Shown here: positions 14,671-23,413 of the stretch, piece after piece | How positions within the stretch are numbered: the stretch's first letter is position 1 | Layout of the letters: every line of letters begins with the position of its first letter | Assembly (NCBI GenBank): GCA_934589145.1 | Contig: CAKTNW010000008.1 | Location: 5,952-69,951, forward strand | From: an uncultured Oscillospiraceae bacterium | GTDB taxonomy: Bacteria > Bacillota > Clostridia > Oscillospirales > Oscillospiraceae | Length of the DNA: 64,000 nucleotides | Direction: 5' to 3' | The notes under the pieces: model-generated | The model's database searches: none | What the model was told of the DNA's origin: nothing | What the model saw: only the letters and a program-made list of their open reading frames with translations | Made by a program: the position numbers and the translations under genes

Positions 14671-14847
14671 ATGTACAAGAACAGCGACAAACGATATACA
14701 GTTCCCATGAAGAACGCGGAGGCCTCCGTCCGCATGGAGGGCTGTCAGGTGACACCCCAGATGCGGGAGCAGTGCCAGCGAGCGCTGCGGGGTGAGGTAA
14801 CTACGGCGGAGCTGCTGCGGCGTTTTGCGAAACCAGCCGAGAGGTGA
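14671..14847 (+). CDS. VbhA-like antitoxin of a Fic toxin system
   Basis: This 58-residue protein fits small FicA/VbhA-type antitoxins, with the pattern EASVRMEGCQVTP...CQRALRGEVTTAELL. In these, a short helical protein places the S/TxxxE(G) inhibitory helix over the Fic active site. SVRMEG supplies a serine and glutamate at the expected spacing. Next to it lies the very beginning of a Fic protein, which supports the family call. The GAGGAG ribosome site lies inside the tRNA terminator stem. The antitoxin is now an orphan. Confidence 0.6.
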   Translation: MYKNSDKRYTVPMKNAEASVRMEGCQVTPQMREQCQRALRGEVTTAELLRRFAKPAER

Positions 14848-14854
14848 CAATGAT

Positions 14855-14923
14855 ATGGCGTACAGCATCGACCCCATTCAGGACAACTGCTACCCCGGCA
14901 CAGCGGTGCTGGTGAACAAATAA
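14855..14923 (+). pseudogene. 22-codon stub of a Fic-family toxin
   Basis: The translation MAYSIDPIQDNCYPGTAVLV plus NK matches how many bacterial Fic proteins begin (IDPI...DCYPGTSVLIN). It then stops at TAA; the Fic fold with HPFxxGNGR is gone. It begins eight bases after the antitoxin stop, as in intact operons. A terminator follows almost at once, so the rest of the gene was deleted. Confidence 0.65.
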
Positions 14924-14938
14924 AGTGATTTCATACAA

Positions 14939-14973
14939 AAAGAGCGTTTGGAGTTCTCTCCAAACGCTCTTTC
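14939..14973. terminator. Bidirectional terminator
   Basis: AGAGCGTTTGGAG and its complement form a 13-bp stem, flanked by A on the left and T on the right. It can serve both the forward toxin-antitoxin remnant and the reverse methyltransferase gene. Confidence 0.85.
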
Positions 14974-14982
14974 TTGCGTTTA

Positions 14983-16212
14983 TCACACCACCTGGAACAG
15001 GAAAAACTTCAGATAATTCGTCTCCTCCACGCCCCAGAGGATGGGGTGGTCGGCGCACTGCTGCCGGGCCTCGATCTGCCGCAGCTGCACCCCGGCGTCA
15101 CGGGCAGCGCTGTGGAGCATTTTGATGAACAGCTCCTCGGTGGCGAAGTGGCTGCACGAGCAGGTGGCCAGATATCCGCCACGGGGCAGCAGCTTCATGG
15201 CCCGGTAGTTGATCTCCTTATAGCCGCCCATGGCGTTGTGTACCGTCTTGCGGCTCTTGGTGAAGGCCGGGGGGTCGAGGATGATGAAATCGTACTTCCG
15301 GGGCTGCTTCTCCAGCTCCGGAAGCAGGTCGAACACGTTGGCGGCCACGCAGTCCATGACGCCGTCCAGCCCGTTGCGGCGGGCGTTCTCCGCCGCGCAC
15401 TGCACGGCGAACTCCGACACGTCTACGGCGGTGACGTGAGCCGCACCACCTCTGGCGGCGTTCAGGGCAAAGCTGCCGGTGTGGGTGAAGCAGTCCAGCA
15501 CCGTCTTGCCCTTTGCCAGCTTTGCCACGGCGAGGCGGTTATACTTCTGATCCAGGAAGAATCCGGTTTTCTGGCCGTTTTCAAAGTCCACGGTGGAGAC
15601 GATGCCGTTCTCCGTGATGTCCACGCAGGTCTTCTCCGGCGGCGTCTCGCCGGGCAGAGCGTACCAGCCCTTGTTCTGCGCCATGCCCTCCCGCTCCCGC
15701 AGGGCCACGTCGTTGCGCTCGTAGATGCCGCGGATGTCCTGTCCGTCCTCCCGCAGCACCTTTACCAGCAGGGGGAACAGCCGGTCCTTGATGCGCTCCA
15801 TGCCCAGGCTCAGGGTCTGGGTCACCAGCACGGACTCGAACCGGTCCACCGTCAGGCCGGGGAACAGGTCGGCCTCACCGAAGATGACGCGGCAGCAGCG
15901 GCTGTCGGTCTCGCCCATGACGGTCTTGCGATAGTCCCAGGCGTAGCGGACGCGGCGCTCCCAGAAGGCATCGGAAAAGTCGTCGTTGGCGTTGCGGCTG
16001 AGAAGCCGCACGCGAATTTTGGAGTGGCTGTTGTAGAAGCCGCAGCCCAGCCAGCTTCCCCGGCGGCTCACCACGTCCACCAGGGCGCCGTCCTCGGGCG
16101 TGCCGTCCATGGCGGTCACCTCGCCCTCATAGACCCAGGGGTGCCCTCCCGTCAGGGCGGCCTCCCCCTTGGGGGTGATGGTGATCTTGGGATAGGGACG
16201 CAGTGCTTTCAT
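14983..16212 (-). CDS. Class I SAM-dependent rRNA methyltransferase (RlmI-like)
   Basis: The 409-residue protein has an N-terminal PUA-like RNA-binding domain (GHPWVYEGEV near the start), a central EEHxD-like region and a C-terminal Rossmann methyltransferase. The last has FTHTGSFALNAARGGA (SAM-binding), the catalytic motif ILDPPAFTKSRK, and CSCS before HFATEE. This architecture matches RlmI/YwbD enzymes that methylate cytosine C5 of 23S rRNA. The cytosine-C5 cysteines are compatible with CSCSH, but the target base is not proved. Confidence 0.88.
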   Translation of the reverse strand: MKALRPYPKITITPKGEAALTGGHPWVYEGEVTAMDGTPEDGALVDVVSRRGSWLGCGFYNSHSKIRVRLLSRNANDDFSDAFWERRVRYAWDYRKTVMGETDSRCCRVIFGEADLFPGLTVDRFESVLVTQTLSLGMERIKDRLFPLLVKVLREDGQDIRGIYERNDVALREREGMAQNKGWYALPGETPPEKTCVDITENGIVSTVDFENGQKTGFFLDQKYNRLAVAKLAKGKTVLDCFTHTGSFALNAARGGAAHVTAVDVSEFAVQCAAENARRNGLDGVMDCVAANVFDLLPELEKQPRKYDFIILDPPAFTKSRKTVHNAMGGYKEINYRAMKLLPRGGYLATCSCSHFATEELFIKMLHSAARDAGVQLRQIEARQQCADHPILWGVEETNYLKFFLFQVV

Positions 16213-16253
16213 GGCGGTTCTCTCCTGTCGTAATATCGATTTGCAGCAATTTG

Positions 16254-16751
16254 TCAGACTTCTACGTCTGTATGGGGTATCTCACTGCAGCAGATCCAGT
16301 GATCGCTGTTGATCCACTGACGCAGCAGCGGTTCTGTTTTCTTTGAATATGGCAGTACGATCTGCTCCCGGAACGCAAACCTCCACGCGCTGCGCTTCTC
16401 CGGCGGAAGCCAGCGCAGGCTGCGATAGGACAGCATGATATAGTCCTTCGTCCGTTTTTCCGTTTCGATCTGATCCTGAAAAATAATGTAATACACCGTC
16501 TTACGGCAGTCTATCTCATTGCGGTGGATAAAAGGGATCCTGGAGCGGATCGTATGGTCTTTGATTGTGATGATGCTCCACGGACAGGGAAAAGCAAGAT
16601 ACAACAAAACGACAAGCAGCACAATGGCAACGTAGTACTTCGTCATCCCGACCCAATTATCCATGACCCCCAATATCACGACCAGAGCGGCAAAGAAGGC
16701 GTCCAGACATAGAAATCCGATCACACAAAACAGAGATAAAAATACTGTCAT
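16254..16751 (-). CDS. Uncharacterised membrane protein
   Basis: The 165-residue protein has two N-terminal membrane helices (residues ~3-28 and ~40-58). A cytoplasmic part has a PH-like beta pattern (IITIKDHTIRSRIPFIHRNEI) and WLPPEKRSAWRFAFREQIV. I do not recognise a named family. It stands alone, between the methyltransferase and the divergent amidase. No function is proposed. Confidence 0.65.
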   Translation of the reverse strand: MTVFLSLFCVIGFLCLDAFFAALVVILGVMDNWVGMTKYYVAIVLLVVLLYLAFPCPWSIITIKDHTIRSRIPFIHRNEIDCRKTVYYIIFQDQIETEKRTKDYIMLSYRSLRWLPPEKRSAWRFAFREQIVLPYSKKTEPLLRQWINSDHWICCSEIPHTDVEV

Positions 16752-16884
16752 ATTTTCTCCTTACGGGGTAGTCGGCCCGGCGGGATATGTTTTCCGCGAA
16801 TGCAGCGGGACATTTATTATAGCACATTCTTTTCTCCCGCGCTACATATATATGAAGGAGAAACCGAAAAAGGAGGTCCCGCCC

Positions 16885-17628
16885 ATGCCTAACATTTATA
16901 TTTCGCCAAGCACACAAGAATATAATTCCTATATCACCGGCTCCGGCAACGAGGAATACTGGATGAACCGCATCGCCGACGCCATGGAGCCGTATCTGCG
17001 GGCCAATACCATCCGCTTTACCCGCAACACGCCGGAGATGACCGCCGCGTCCTCCATCGCCCAGGCGGCACGGGGCAGCTACGACTTCTATCTGGCCCTC
17101 CACTCCAACGCCAGCGGCGACGGCTCCAGCGAGGGCCGCCAGCGGGGCATCATCGCCTTTTACTATCCCACCAGCACCAACGGCAGGCGGGCCGCCGACA
17201 TCTTCGTGACGAACCTGAAGGAGATCTATCCCCTGCCCCAACTGGTGACGGCCCGCGCCACCACCGCCCTGGGGGAGGTGCGCCAGCCGAAGATGCCCGC
17301 GGTGCTGCTGGAGATCGGCTATCACGACAACACCGCCGACGCCCGGTGGATCGAAGAAAATGTGCAGAGCATCGCGGAGAATCTCTCCCGCTCCCTGACG
17401 GAATACTTCGCTCTGCCCTTCATCTATCCCACGACGCCCCGGACGGGCACGGTGATCACGGAGGAGAGCGCCCTGAACGTGCGGGCCTACCCGTCCATAA
17501 GCGGCCAGGTGGTGGGCAGCGTGCCCCGCGAGGCCCAACTGACGGTGTACGGCCAGTATGACGGCTGGTACAGCATGGCCTACGGCGGCCTGGCGGGGTA
17601 TGTGCGGTCGGACTATGTACGGGTATAG
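16885..17628 (+). CDS. N-acetylmuramoyl-L-alanine amidase with SH3b domain
   Basis: The 247-residue protein has an Amidase_3-type zinc hydrolase domain in residues ~1-175. It lacks a signal peptide. Residues fitting the zinc site are H in LALHSNAS and E in LLEIGYHDN. A C-terminal SH3b domain (ESALNVRAYPSISGQVVGSV...GLAGYVRSDYV) would bind the cell wall. Release could depend on lysis or on the mother cell during sporulation. AAGGAGG is seven bases before the ATG at 16885. Confidence 0.88.
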   Translation: MPNIYISPSTQEYNSYITGSGNEEYWMNRIADAMEPYLRANTIRFTRNTPEMTAASSIAQAARGSYDFYLALHSNASGDGSSEGRQRGIIAFYYPTSTNGRRAADIFVTNLKEIYPLPQLVTARATTALGEVRQPKMPAVLLEIGYHDNTADARWIEENVQSIAENLSRSLTEYFALPFIYPTTPRTGTVITEESALNVRAYPSISGQVVGSVPREAQLTVYGQYDGWYSMAYGGLAGYVRSDYVRV

Positions 17629-17690
17629 GCAGATTCGACAAAATGTTTTTCCCATGCGGACAAATTTTTCACAACAGTATGTTTTTCTTC

Positions 17691-17719
17691 TTGACAGTTT
17701 ACCGTAATGAGGGTAGAAT
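17691..17719 (+). promoter_or_regulatory. Sigma-A promoter of rny
   Basis: TTGACA (17691-17696), 17 bases, TAGAAT (17714-17719), leaving a ~130-base leader before RNase Y. Confidence 0.75.
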
Positions 17720-17851
17720 TATGAAGGATTATTATCAGACGATTTAGGGGAATTGTCTGATTATTTTCTGAGGACAGCCACCATCCCCATCCCCGCTTGT
17801 CCCCGGATGGAGGGCGATTGTCCGGATACACCATATTTACAGGAGGAAACC

Positions 17852-19405
17852 ATGATCAAAATCGTATACGCGGCGATAATGGTCGTTGTTGCGTTTGTTC
17901 TTGGCCTCCTCACTTGTATTCTGATCCAACGGCAGAAGCAGAAGCGCGACCAGGGCAAGATCCAGGATGCCGAGCAGGAAGCGCTGCGCATCGTCAACGA
18001 AGCCATCAAGAATGGCGAGAGTAAGAAACGCGAAGCATTGGTGGAGGCGAAGGAGGAGATCCTGCGCTCCAGAAACGAATACGAGAAGGAAGTCAAGGAA
18101 CGCCGCGCCGACCTGCAGAAGCAGGAGCGCCGCTTACAGCAGAAGGAAGAAAATCTCGATCACAAGACCGAACAGATCGAGAAGAAGGAAGAAGCGTTGG
18201 CCGCCAAGCACGCTGCCGCCGACCGTGAGCAGGAGGAGATCAAGCTCATCAAGCGCAGCCAGACGGAGATGCTGGAGCGGATCTCCGGCTTTACCGCCGA
18301 CGAGGCCAAGCAGTATCTGATCGCCCAGGTGGAGTCCGAGGTCACCCACGAGACTGCCCTGAAGATCAAGGAGATCGAAGCACGCGCCAAGGAGGAGGCC
18401 GATACCCGCGCCCGCGAGATCGTGGCCACCGCCATCCAGCGCTGCGCCGCCGACCATGTGGCCGAGATCACCGTCAGTGTGGTACCCCTGCCCAATGACG
18501 AGATGAAGGGCCGCATCATCGGCCGCGAGGGCCGCAACATCCGCGCCATCGAGACGCTGACCGGCGCCGATCTCATCATCGACGATACCCCCGAGGCCAT
18601 CACGGTGTCCTGCTTCGAGCCGGTACGCCGCGAGGTGGCACGCCTTGCATTGGAAAAGCTCATCGCCGACGGCCGCATCCACCCCACTCACATCGAGGAG
18701 ATGGTGGAGAAGGCCAAGCGCGAGGTGGATGCCGTCATCCGCTCCGAGGGCGAACGCGCCGTGCTGGAGACCGGCGTCCGCGGCCTGCACCCCGAACTGC
18801 AGAAGCTGCTGGGCCGCCTCCACTACCGCACCAGCTATGGCCAGAACGTGCTGCAGCACTCTATCGAGGTGTCCCATATCGCCGGCATGATGGCCGCCGA
18901 GCTGGGCGCCGACGTCCACGCCGCCAAGCGTGCGGGCCTGCTGCACGATATCGGCAAGGCGCTGGATCACGAATTTGAGGGCACCCATGTGTCTCTGGGC
19001 GTGGAGTACGCCCGGAAGTACAAGGAGAAGGAAGAGATCGTCCACGCCATCCAGGCCCATCACGGCGACGTGGAGTGCAAGACGCTGGTGGCCTGCCTGG
19101 TGCAGGCGGCCGACGCCATCTCTGCCGCCCGTCCCGGCGCGCGCCGCGAAAACCTTGAGAATTACATCAAGCGTTTGCAGAAGCTGGAGGAGATCACTAG
19201 CTCCTATCCCGGCGTGGAGAAGAGCTATGCCATCCAGGCGGGCCGCGAGGTGCGCGTGATGGTGAAGCCGGAGCAGGTCAGCGAGGATCAGATGGTCATC
19301 CTGGCCCGTGAGCTTGCCAAGCGCATCGAGAACGAGCTGGAATACCCCGGCCAGATCAAGGTACACGTTCTGCGTGAGACCAAGGTCGTGGAATACGCGA
19401 AATAA
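17852..19405 (+). CDS. rny: Ribonuclease Y
   Basis: This 517-residue membrane-anchored endoribonuclease starts mRNA decay. Order: one N-terminal membrane helix (~4-24), a long charged coiled coil (~25-190), a KH RNA-binding domain with [15 protein letters not shown], and an HD metal domain with the HD pair in [12 protein letters not shown]. The ending [17 protein letters not shown] is typical. AGGAGG is spaced correctly before ATG 17852, and a good promoter lies upstream. ymdB, its usual partner, follows after one intervening gene. Confidence 0.97.
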   Translation: MIKIVYAAIMVVVAFVLGLLTCILIQRQKQKRDQGKIQDAEQEALRIVNEAIKNGESKKREALVEAKEEILRSRNEYEKEVKERRADLQKQERRLQQKEENLDHKTEQIEKKEEALAAKHAAADREQEEIKLIKRSQTEMLERISGFTADEAKQYLIAQVESEVTHETALKIKEIEARAKEEADTRAREIVATAIQRCAADHVAEITVSVVPLPNDEMKGRIIGREGRNIRAIETLTGADLIIDDTPEAITVSCFEPVRREVARLALEKLIADGRIHPTHIEEMVEKAKREVDAVIRSEGERAVLETGVRGLHPELQKLLGRLHYRTSYGQNVLQHSIEVSHIAGMMAAELGADVHAAKRAGLLHDIGKALDHEFEGTHVSLGVEYARKYKEKEEIVHAIQAHHGDVECKTLVACLVQAADAISAARPGARRENLENYIKRLQKLEEITSSYPGVEKSYAIQAGREVRVMVKPEQVSEDQMVILARELAKRIENELEYPGQIKVHVLRETKVVEYAK

Positions 19406-19470
19406 ATCAACAACACTGTGCGACACCCTCCCCCGGGGTGCCGCACAGCTGCATCTTGGGAGGATATTTT

Positions 19471-20715
19471 ATGAGACGAAAGCTTTTGGCCCTGCTGCTG
19501 GCGGTCTGCATGGTGCTGCCGGTGCTGTCCGGCTGCGGCGGACAGCCCTCCGATGTCCCGCCGTCCCAGAGCGGCCAGACCCAGCAGCAGGAGGAGCCGC
19601 AGACGCCGCCGGACGACGGCTTCACCACCGCCGTAGGCGGACGGGTGGAGGATCCGGAGGGACTGGCGGCGGAGGAGCAGAAGGCGTTGATGAACCGGCT
19701 GCTGACCGACTGGTACACCGACATCGCCCTGTTTGAGGAGCCGCAGATGGCGGCGCTGTTCGCCGACGAAAAGGACGCCGCCATGCACGAGGCGTCCATC
19801 CGTACCCTGAACGCCATCCGGCAGCAGGCGCTGACCGACCTGCGGATGCAGGACGTGGACTTTGTGCTGACCGTCACCAAGGCGGAGCCCTCTACCGAGG
19901 AGGACGCCGCGGAGGGACAGGTACATATCGAGGCCAGCGAGTCTGCGGTGATGCACTTTGCCGCCACGCCGGAGGTGGACAGCAAGCTCTATGACGTGCC
20001 CCACATCTTCGAGCTGGTGCCCGGAGAGAACGGCGGTTGGCTGATCCGGCATCACGAGGCTGACGACAACCCCTATTTCAGCCTGACCTATGAGGAGGGC
20101 GCGGCGACGGACGGACGGCTCCAGCAGCTGCTGCGTGCCATCGAGCGGCGGCAGCTCCAACGGCAGGAGACGGTGCAGGTGACGCTGACGTGCGACCATC
20201 CCTATGACCGCACGGCGGCGGAACAGTACATGCGGCAGTATGACCACCAACGCAATGACCGGTGGTACGCCTATGATGACGTGGGCGGCAACTGCATGAA
20301 CTTCGGCTCTCAGGTGCTGCTGGCGGGCGGTATCCCCATGGACGAGGAGGGCGGCAGCAAGTGGTACTGGCACGGCCAGAATACGCTGGATCTCTCCTGG
20401 ATCAACGTGGGCCGGTTCTATAGCTACGCCCGGGAGAACCGGGGCTATGGCCTTGTGGCGGACACCGAGGCCAACTACTACACCGGCCAGGTGGGGGATA
20501 TCCTGATCCTGGGCCCCGACGGCGGCCATAACCACACCACCGTCATCTCCGGCATCGTCCGGAATGAGGCGGGGGAAACGGTGGACTATCTGCTGTGCTC
20601 CAACACCACCAACTATACGGACTTCCCCGCCGGGGCGTATTACTACACCAGCCACCGGCTCATTAAAATTTACGGCTGGAACGAAAGCGCCCCTGACGGA
20701 GCACCGGGCATGTAA
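19471..20715 (+). CDS. Lipoprotein with C-terminal putative amidase domain
   Basis: The 414-residue protein has a signal peptide with lipobox VLSGC. A ~220-residue variable middle follows. The C-terminal Amidase_6-type domain contains YDRTAAEQYMRQYDHQRND, GGNCMNFGSQVLLAGG with the likely catalytic cysteine, and HNHTTVISGI with the histidine. Such papain-fold domains cut or bind cell-wall peptides; the substrate is unproved. It sits between rny and ymdB, which are adjacent in most Firmicutes, and ends in a terminator. Confidence 0.75.
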   Translation: MRRKLLALLLAVCMVLPVLSGCGGQPSDVPPSQSGQTQQQEEPQTPPDDGFTTAVGGRVEDPEGLAAEEQKALMNRLLTDWYTDIALFEEPQMAALFADEKDAAMHEASIRTLNAIRQQALTDLRMQDVDFVLTVTKAEPSTEEDAAEGQVHIEASESAVMHFAATPEVDSKLYDVPHIFELVPGENGGWLIRHHEADDNPYFSLTYEEGAATDGRLQQLLRAIERRQLQRQETVQVTLTCDHPYDRTAAEQYMRQYDHQRNDRWYAYDDVGGNCMNFGSQVLLAGGIPMDEEGGSKWYWHGQNTLDLSWINVGRFYSYARENRGYGLVADTEANYYTGQVGDILILGPDGGHNHTTVISGIVRNEAGETVDYLLCSNTTNYTDFPAGAYYYTSHRLIKIYGWNESAPDGAPGM

Positions 20716-20729
20716 TGCGCTGCCGTGCG

Positions 20730-20875
20730 GCGGCATGTGGTCATGCCGCCCTACGAAATGACCACCGATAGTGCTTTGTAGGGCGGGGTGCCCACACCCC
20801 GTCGCACGGTGGACGCAACGGGTACGGTAAGCATTTCGTAGGGGCGGGGTTCTACCCCGCCCGCCGCCATTACGG
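20730..20875. repeat. GTAGGG hairpin repeats
   Basis: Three palindromic units lie side by side. One has arms GGCGGCATG/CATGCCGCC. The others are GC-rich units beginning GTAGGGCGGGGTG and GTAGGGGCGGGG. They belong to the dispersed family seen in many spacers of the window. The 270-base gap 20716-20985 holds only these and the following terminator. Confidence 0.8.
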
Positions 20876-20910
20876 GATGGCATCCTGCAAACACCCCATC
20901 TGCAAAATAG

Positions 20911-20939
20911 GGGAGCGCTCTTGCGCTCCCTCTTCTTTT
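20911..20939 (+). terminator. Terminator after the amidase lipoprotein
   Basis: GGGAGCGC, loop TCTT, GCGCTCCC, then TCTTCTTTT. Confidence 0.8.
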
Positions 20940-20985
20940 GTGGCATAATAGCGGGGAATGAAGAAATCGTAAAAAGGAGGACACC

Positions 20986-21771
20986 ATGCTGTATCATATT
21001 CTTGCCATCGGCGACGTGACCAGCGAGGACGGCTTGAAGCATCTGCGCCGCCATCTTTCGCCGCTGAAGAAGCTGAAAAGCATTGATTTTACCGTGGTCA
21101 ACGGAGAGAATATCTCCGGCACCGGCCTGACCCCCGCCCAGGCGGACGAGCTGTTTGCCGCTGGAGCCGACGTGATCACCCTGGGCAACCACACCTTCGG
21201 CCGGGTGCAGATTGCCGACTATCTGGAGGATAACCGCTACATCCTGCGGCCCGCCAACTTCTCCGGCCGGATGCCGGGCCGGGGCTGCGGCGTGTACGAC
21301 TGCGGAAAGCTCCGCATCGCCGTCATGACCCTCATCGGCCGGTGCGACCTGGACTGGAAGGCCGCCGACCCCTTTACCACGGCGGACAAGCTGCTGCGGG
21401 AGCTGGACGAAAAGGAGAAGCCCACCTTCACCCTGCTGGACTTCCATGCCCAGGCCACCAGCGAGAAGCTGGCCCTGGGCTACTATCTGGATGGCCGCAT
21501 CAGCGCCATGTGGGGCACCCACACCCATGTGCCCACCGCCGACGAGCGGGTGATGCCCAAGGGCACCGGCTACATCACCGACCTGGGCATGACCGGCGCC
21601 ATCGAATCCGTGCTGGGCATCCCGCCGGAGCAGTCCATCGAGTCGTTCCTGGGGGGACTGGCGGGGCGCTACCGCTTTGCCGACGGCCCCTGCAAGGCCC
21701 AGGGCTGCATCTTCACACTGGACAGCGATACCGGACTGTGCACCGCCGTGGAGCGGGTGGACATCCGGTGA
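20986..21771 (+). CDS. ymdB: YmdB-family metallophosphoesterase
   Basis: The 261-residue protein is a calcineurin-like phosphodiesterase of the YmdB family, which hydrolyses 2',3'-cyclic nucleotides and interacts functionally with RNase Y in Bacillus. Metal-ligand motifs are IGDVTS, NGENISG, LGNHTF, LDFHAQATSEK and GTHTHVPTADER. The start has AAGGAGG six bases upstream. Unlike the Bacillus operon, it is separated from rny by a lipoprotein gene, hairpin repeats and a terminator. Confidence 0.92.
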   Translation: MLYHILAIGDVTSEDGLKHLRRHLSPLKKLKSIDFTVVNGENISGTGLTPAQADELFAAGADVITLGNHTFGRVQIADYLEDNRYILRPANFSGRMPGRGCGVYDCGKLRIAVMTLIGRCDLDWKAADPFTTADKLLRELDEKEKPTFTLLDFHAQATSEKLALGYYLDGRISAMWGTHTHVPTADERVMPKGTGYITDLGMTGAIESVLGIPPEQSIESFLGGLAGRYRFADGPCKAQGCIFTLDSDTGLCTAVERVDIR

Positions 21772-21808
21772 ACCGTAAAAGCAATCAATCGTAAAGGAGA
21801 TCATCACC

Positions 21809-22297
21809 ATGTCTGTTGAAAAAGTAAGAGCCTATCTGGAGCCCTACGGCGTGACCGACCGTATCCGTGAGTTTGACGTGTCCAGCGCCACGGTGGAGCT
21901 GGCCGCTCTGGCCGTGGGCGTAGAGGGCGCCCGCATCGCCAAGACCCTCAGCTTCAAGGTGGGGGAGGATCCCATCCTGATCGTGGCCGCCGGCGACGCC
22001 AAGGTGGACAACAGCAAGTATAAGCATTTCTTCGGCGCCAAGGCCAAGATGCTGACCGCCGAGGAGGCGGTGGAGCGCATCGGCCACGCCGTGGGCGGCG
22101 TGTGCCCCTTTGCCCTGCCCGACGATGTCAAGACCTATCTGGACGTGTCCTTGAAGCGGTTTGAGACGGTGTTCCCCGCCGTGGGCAGCGCCGCCAGCGC
22201 CATCGAGCTAAACTGCGACGAGCTGGAGCACTGCTGCGGCAAGAACTTCGTCCAATGGGTGGACGTTTGCAAGGGCTGGCAGGCCGAGGAAGCGTAA
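21809..22297 (+). CDS. YbaK/EbsC-family aminoacyl-tRNA deacylase
   Basis: This is a 162-residue single-domain protein of the YbaK/ProX trans-editing family. Such proteins remove mischarged amino acids (for example Cys from tRNA-Pro). Visible are EGARIAKTLSFKVGEDPILIVAAGDAK-type core segments, with the conserved lysine in IAKTL, and GGVCPFALPDDV. The specificity is not deducible. It is followed without spacing by the nuclease gene (TAA then ATG). Confidence 0.88.
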   Translation: MSVEKVRAYLEPYGVTDRIREFDVSSATVELAALAVGVEGARIAKTLSFKVGEDPILIVAAGDAKVDNSKYKHFFGAKAKMLTAEEAVERIGHAVGGVCPFALPDDVKTYLDVSLKRFETVFPAVGSAASAIELNCDELEHCCGKNFVQWVDVCKGWQAEEA

Positions 22298-23383
22298 ATG
22301 GTACGGATTCTGCACGCGGCGGACTTCCATCTGGACAGCGCCTTCACCGGCCTGGACGAGCAGCGCGCCCGTCAGCGCCGTCAGGAGAGCCGCGATCTGG
22401 CCCGCCGCATGGTGGAGTACGCCAACGACCATGACGTGCAGCTGATGCTGCTGTCCGGCGACCTGTTCGACAGTGACAGCGTCTACGGCCAGACGGCGGA
22501 GGAGCTGGCGGCAGCCTTCGGGGCGTTCCGGGGCGAGATCGTCATCGCCCCCGGCAATCACGACTGCTATACCGCCGCGTCCCCCTATGCCCGTACCCTG
22601 TGGCCGGAGAATGTCCATATCTTCACCGCCCTCTACATGACCCGCATGGCCTTCCCCCAGTACGGCTGCACCGTGTACGGCGCGGCCTTCACGGCGCCGG
22701 AGGCGTCGGAGAGCGCCGCGCTGGAGAACGTGGCGGCAAGGGATGAGGGTGTTGCCATCGGCCTGCTGCATGGCGAGGTGGGGGTGAAGGACAGCCGTTA
22801 CCGGCCCATCCCCCTGCCCCAGATCGCCGGAAGCGGCCTGGACTATCTGGCCCTGGGCCATGTCCACGCCTGCTCCGGCGTCCAGACGGCGGGGACTACC
22901 GCCTATGCCTACCCCGGCTGCCCCGAGGGACGGGGCTTCGACGAGTTGGGGGACAAGGGCTTCCTGATGGGCGAGGTGGACAAGGGCAGCGTGAAGCTGC
23001 GGTTCATCCCCTTTGCCCGGCGGCGCTATGAGATCCTGACGGTGGACGTAACGGAGCAGGAGCCGCTGGCGGCCATCCGGGCGGCGCTGCCCGCCCGCAC
23101 GGAGCCGGACATCTACCGCATCCTGCTGACCGGCGAGACCGACGGCGGCGTGGAGATCCCCGCCATCACCGACGAGCTGGCGTCCCGGTTCTACGCCCTG
23201 GAGGTGCGGGACCGCACCACGGTGCGCCGTGATATCTGGGACGGCTGCGGCGACGATTCCCTGCGGGGCCTGTTTCTGCAGAAAATGCGCCAGCGGTACG
23301 ACGCCGCCGATGAGGCGGAGCGCCGGACGGTCCAGCAGGCGGTGCGCTTCGCCCTGGCCGCCATGGAAAACCGGGATATGTAG
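22298..23383 (+). CDS. SbcD/YhaO-like DNA repair exonuclease
   Basis: The 361-residue calcineurin-type phosphoesterase has the five metal motifs: HAADFHLDS, LSGDLFDS, APGNHDCYT, LLHGEVG and LALGHVHA. The YhaO subfamily is the nuclease subunit of an SbcCD-like complex. The expected ATPase partner (YhaN/SbcC-like, large coiled-coil AAA protein) is not downstream, where asparaginase follows. It starts on the base after the YbaK stop, so translation is coupled. Confidence 0.85.
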   Translation: MVRILHAADFHLDSAFTGLDEQRARQRRQESRDLARRMVEYANDHDVQLMLLSGDLFDSDSVYGQTAEELAAAFGAFRGEIVIAPGNHDCYTAASPYARTLWPENVHIFTALYMTRMAFPQYGCTVYGAAFTAPEASESAALENVAARDEGVAIGLLHGEVGVKDSRYRPIPLPQIAGSGLDYLALGHVHACSGVQTAGTTAYAYPGCPEGRGFDELGDKGFLMGEVDKGSVKLRFIPFARRRYEILTVDVTEQEPLAAIRAALPARTEPDIYRILLTGETDGGVEIPAITDELASRFYALEVRDRTTVRRDIWDGCGDDSLRGLFLQKMRQRYDAADEAERRTVQQAVRFALAAMENRDM

Positions 23384-23413
23384 CGCCATAGTATTTCGAC
23401 GGAGGAGAAGACC

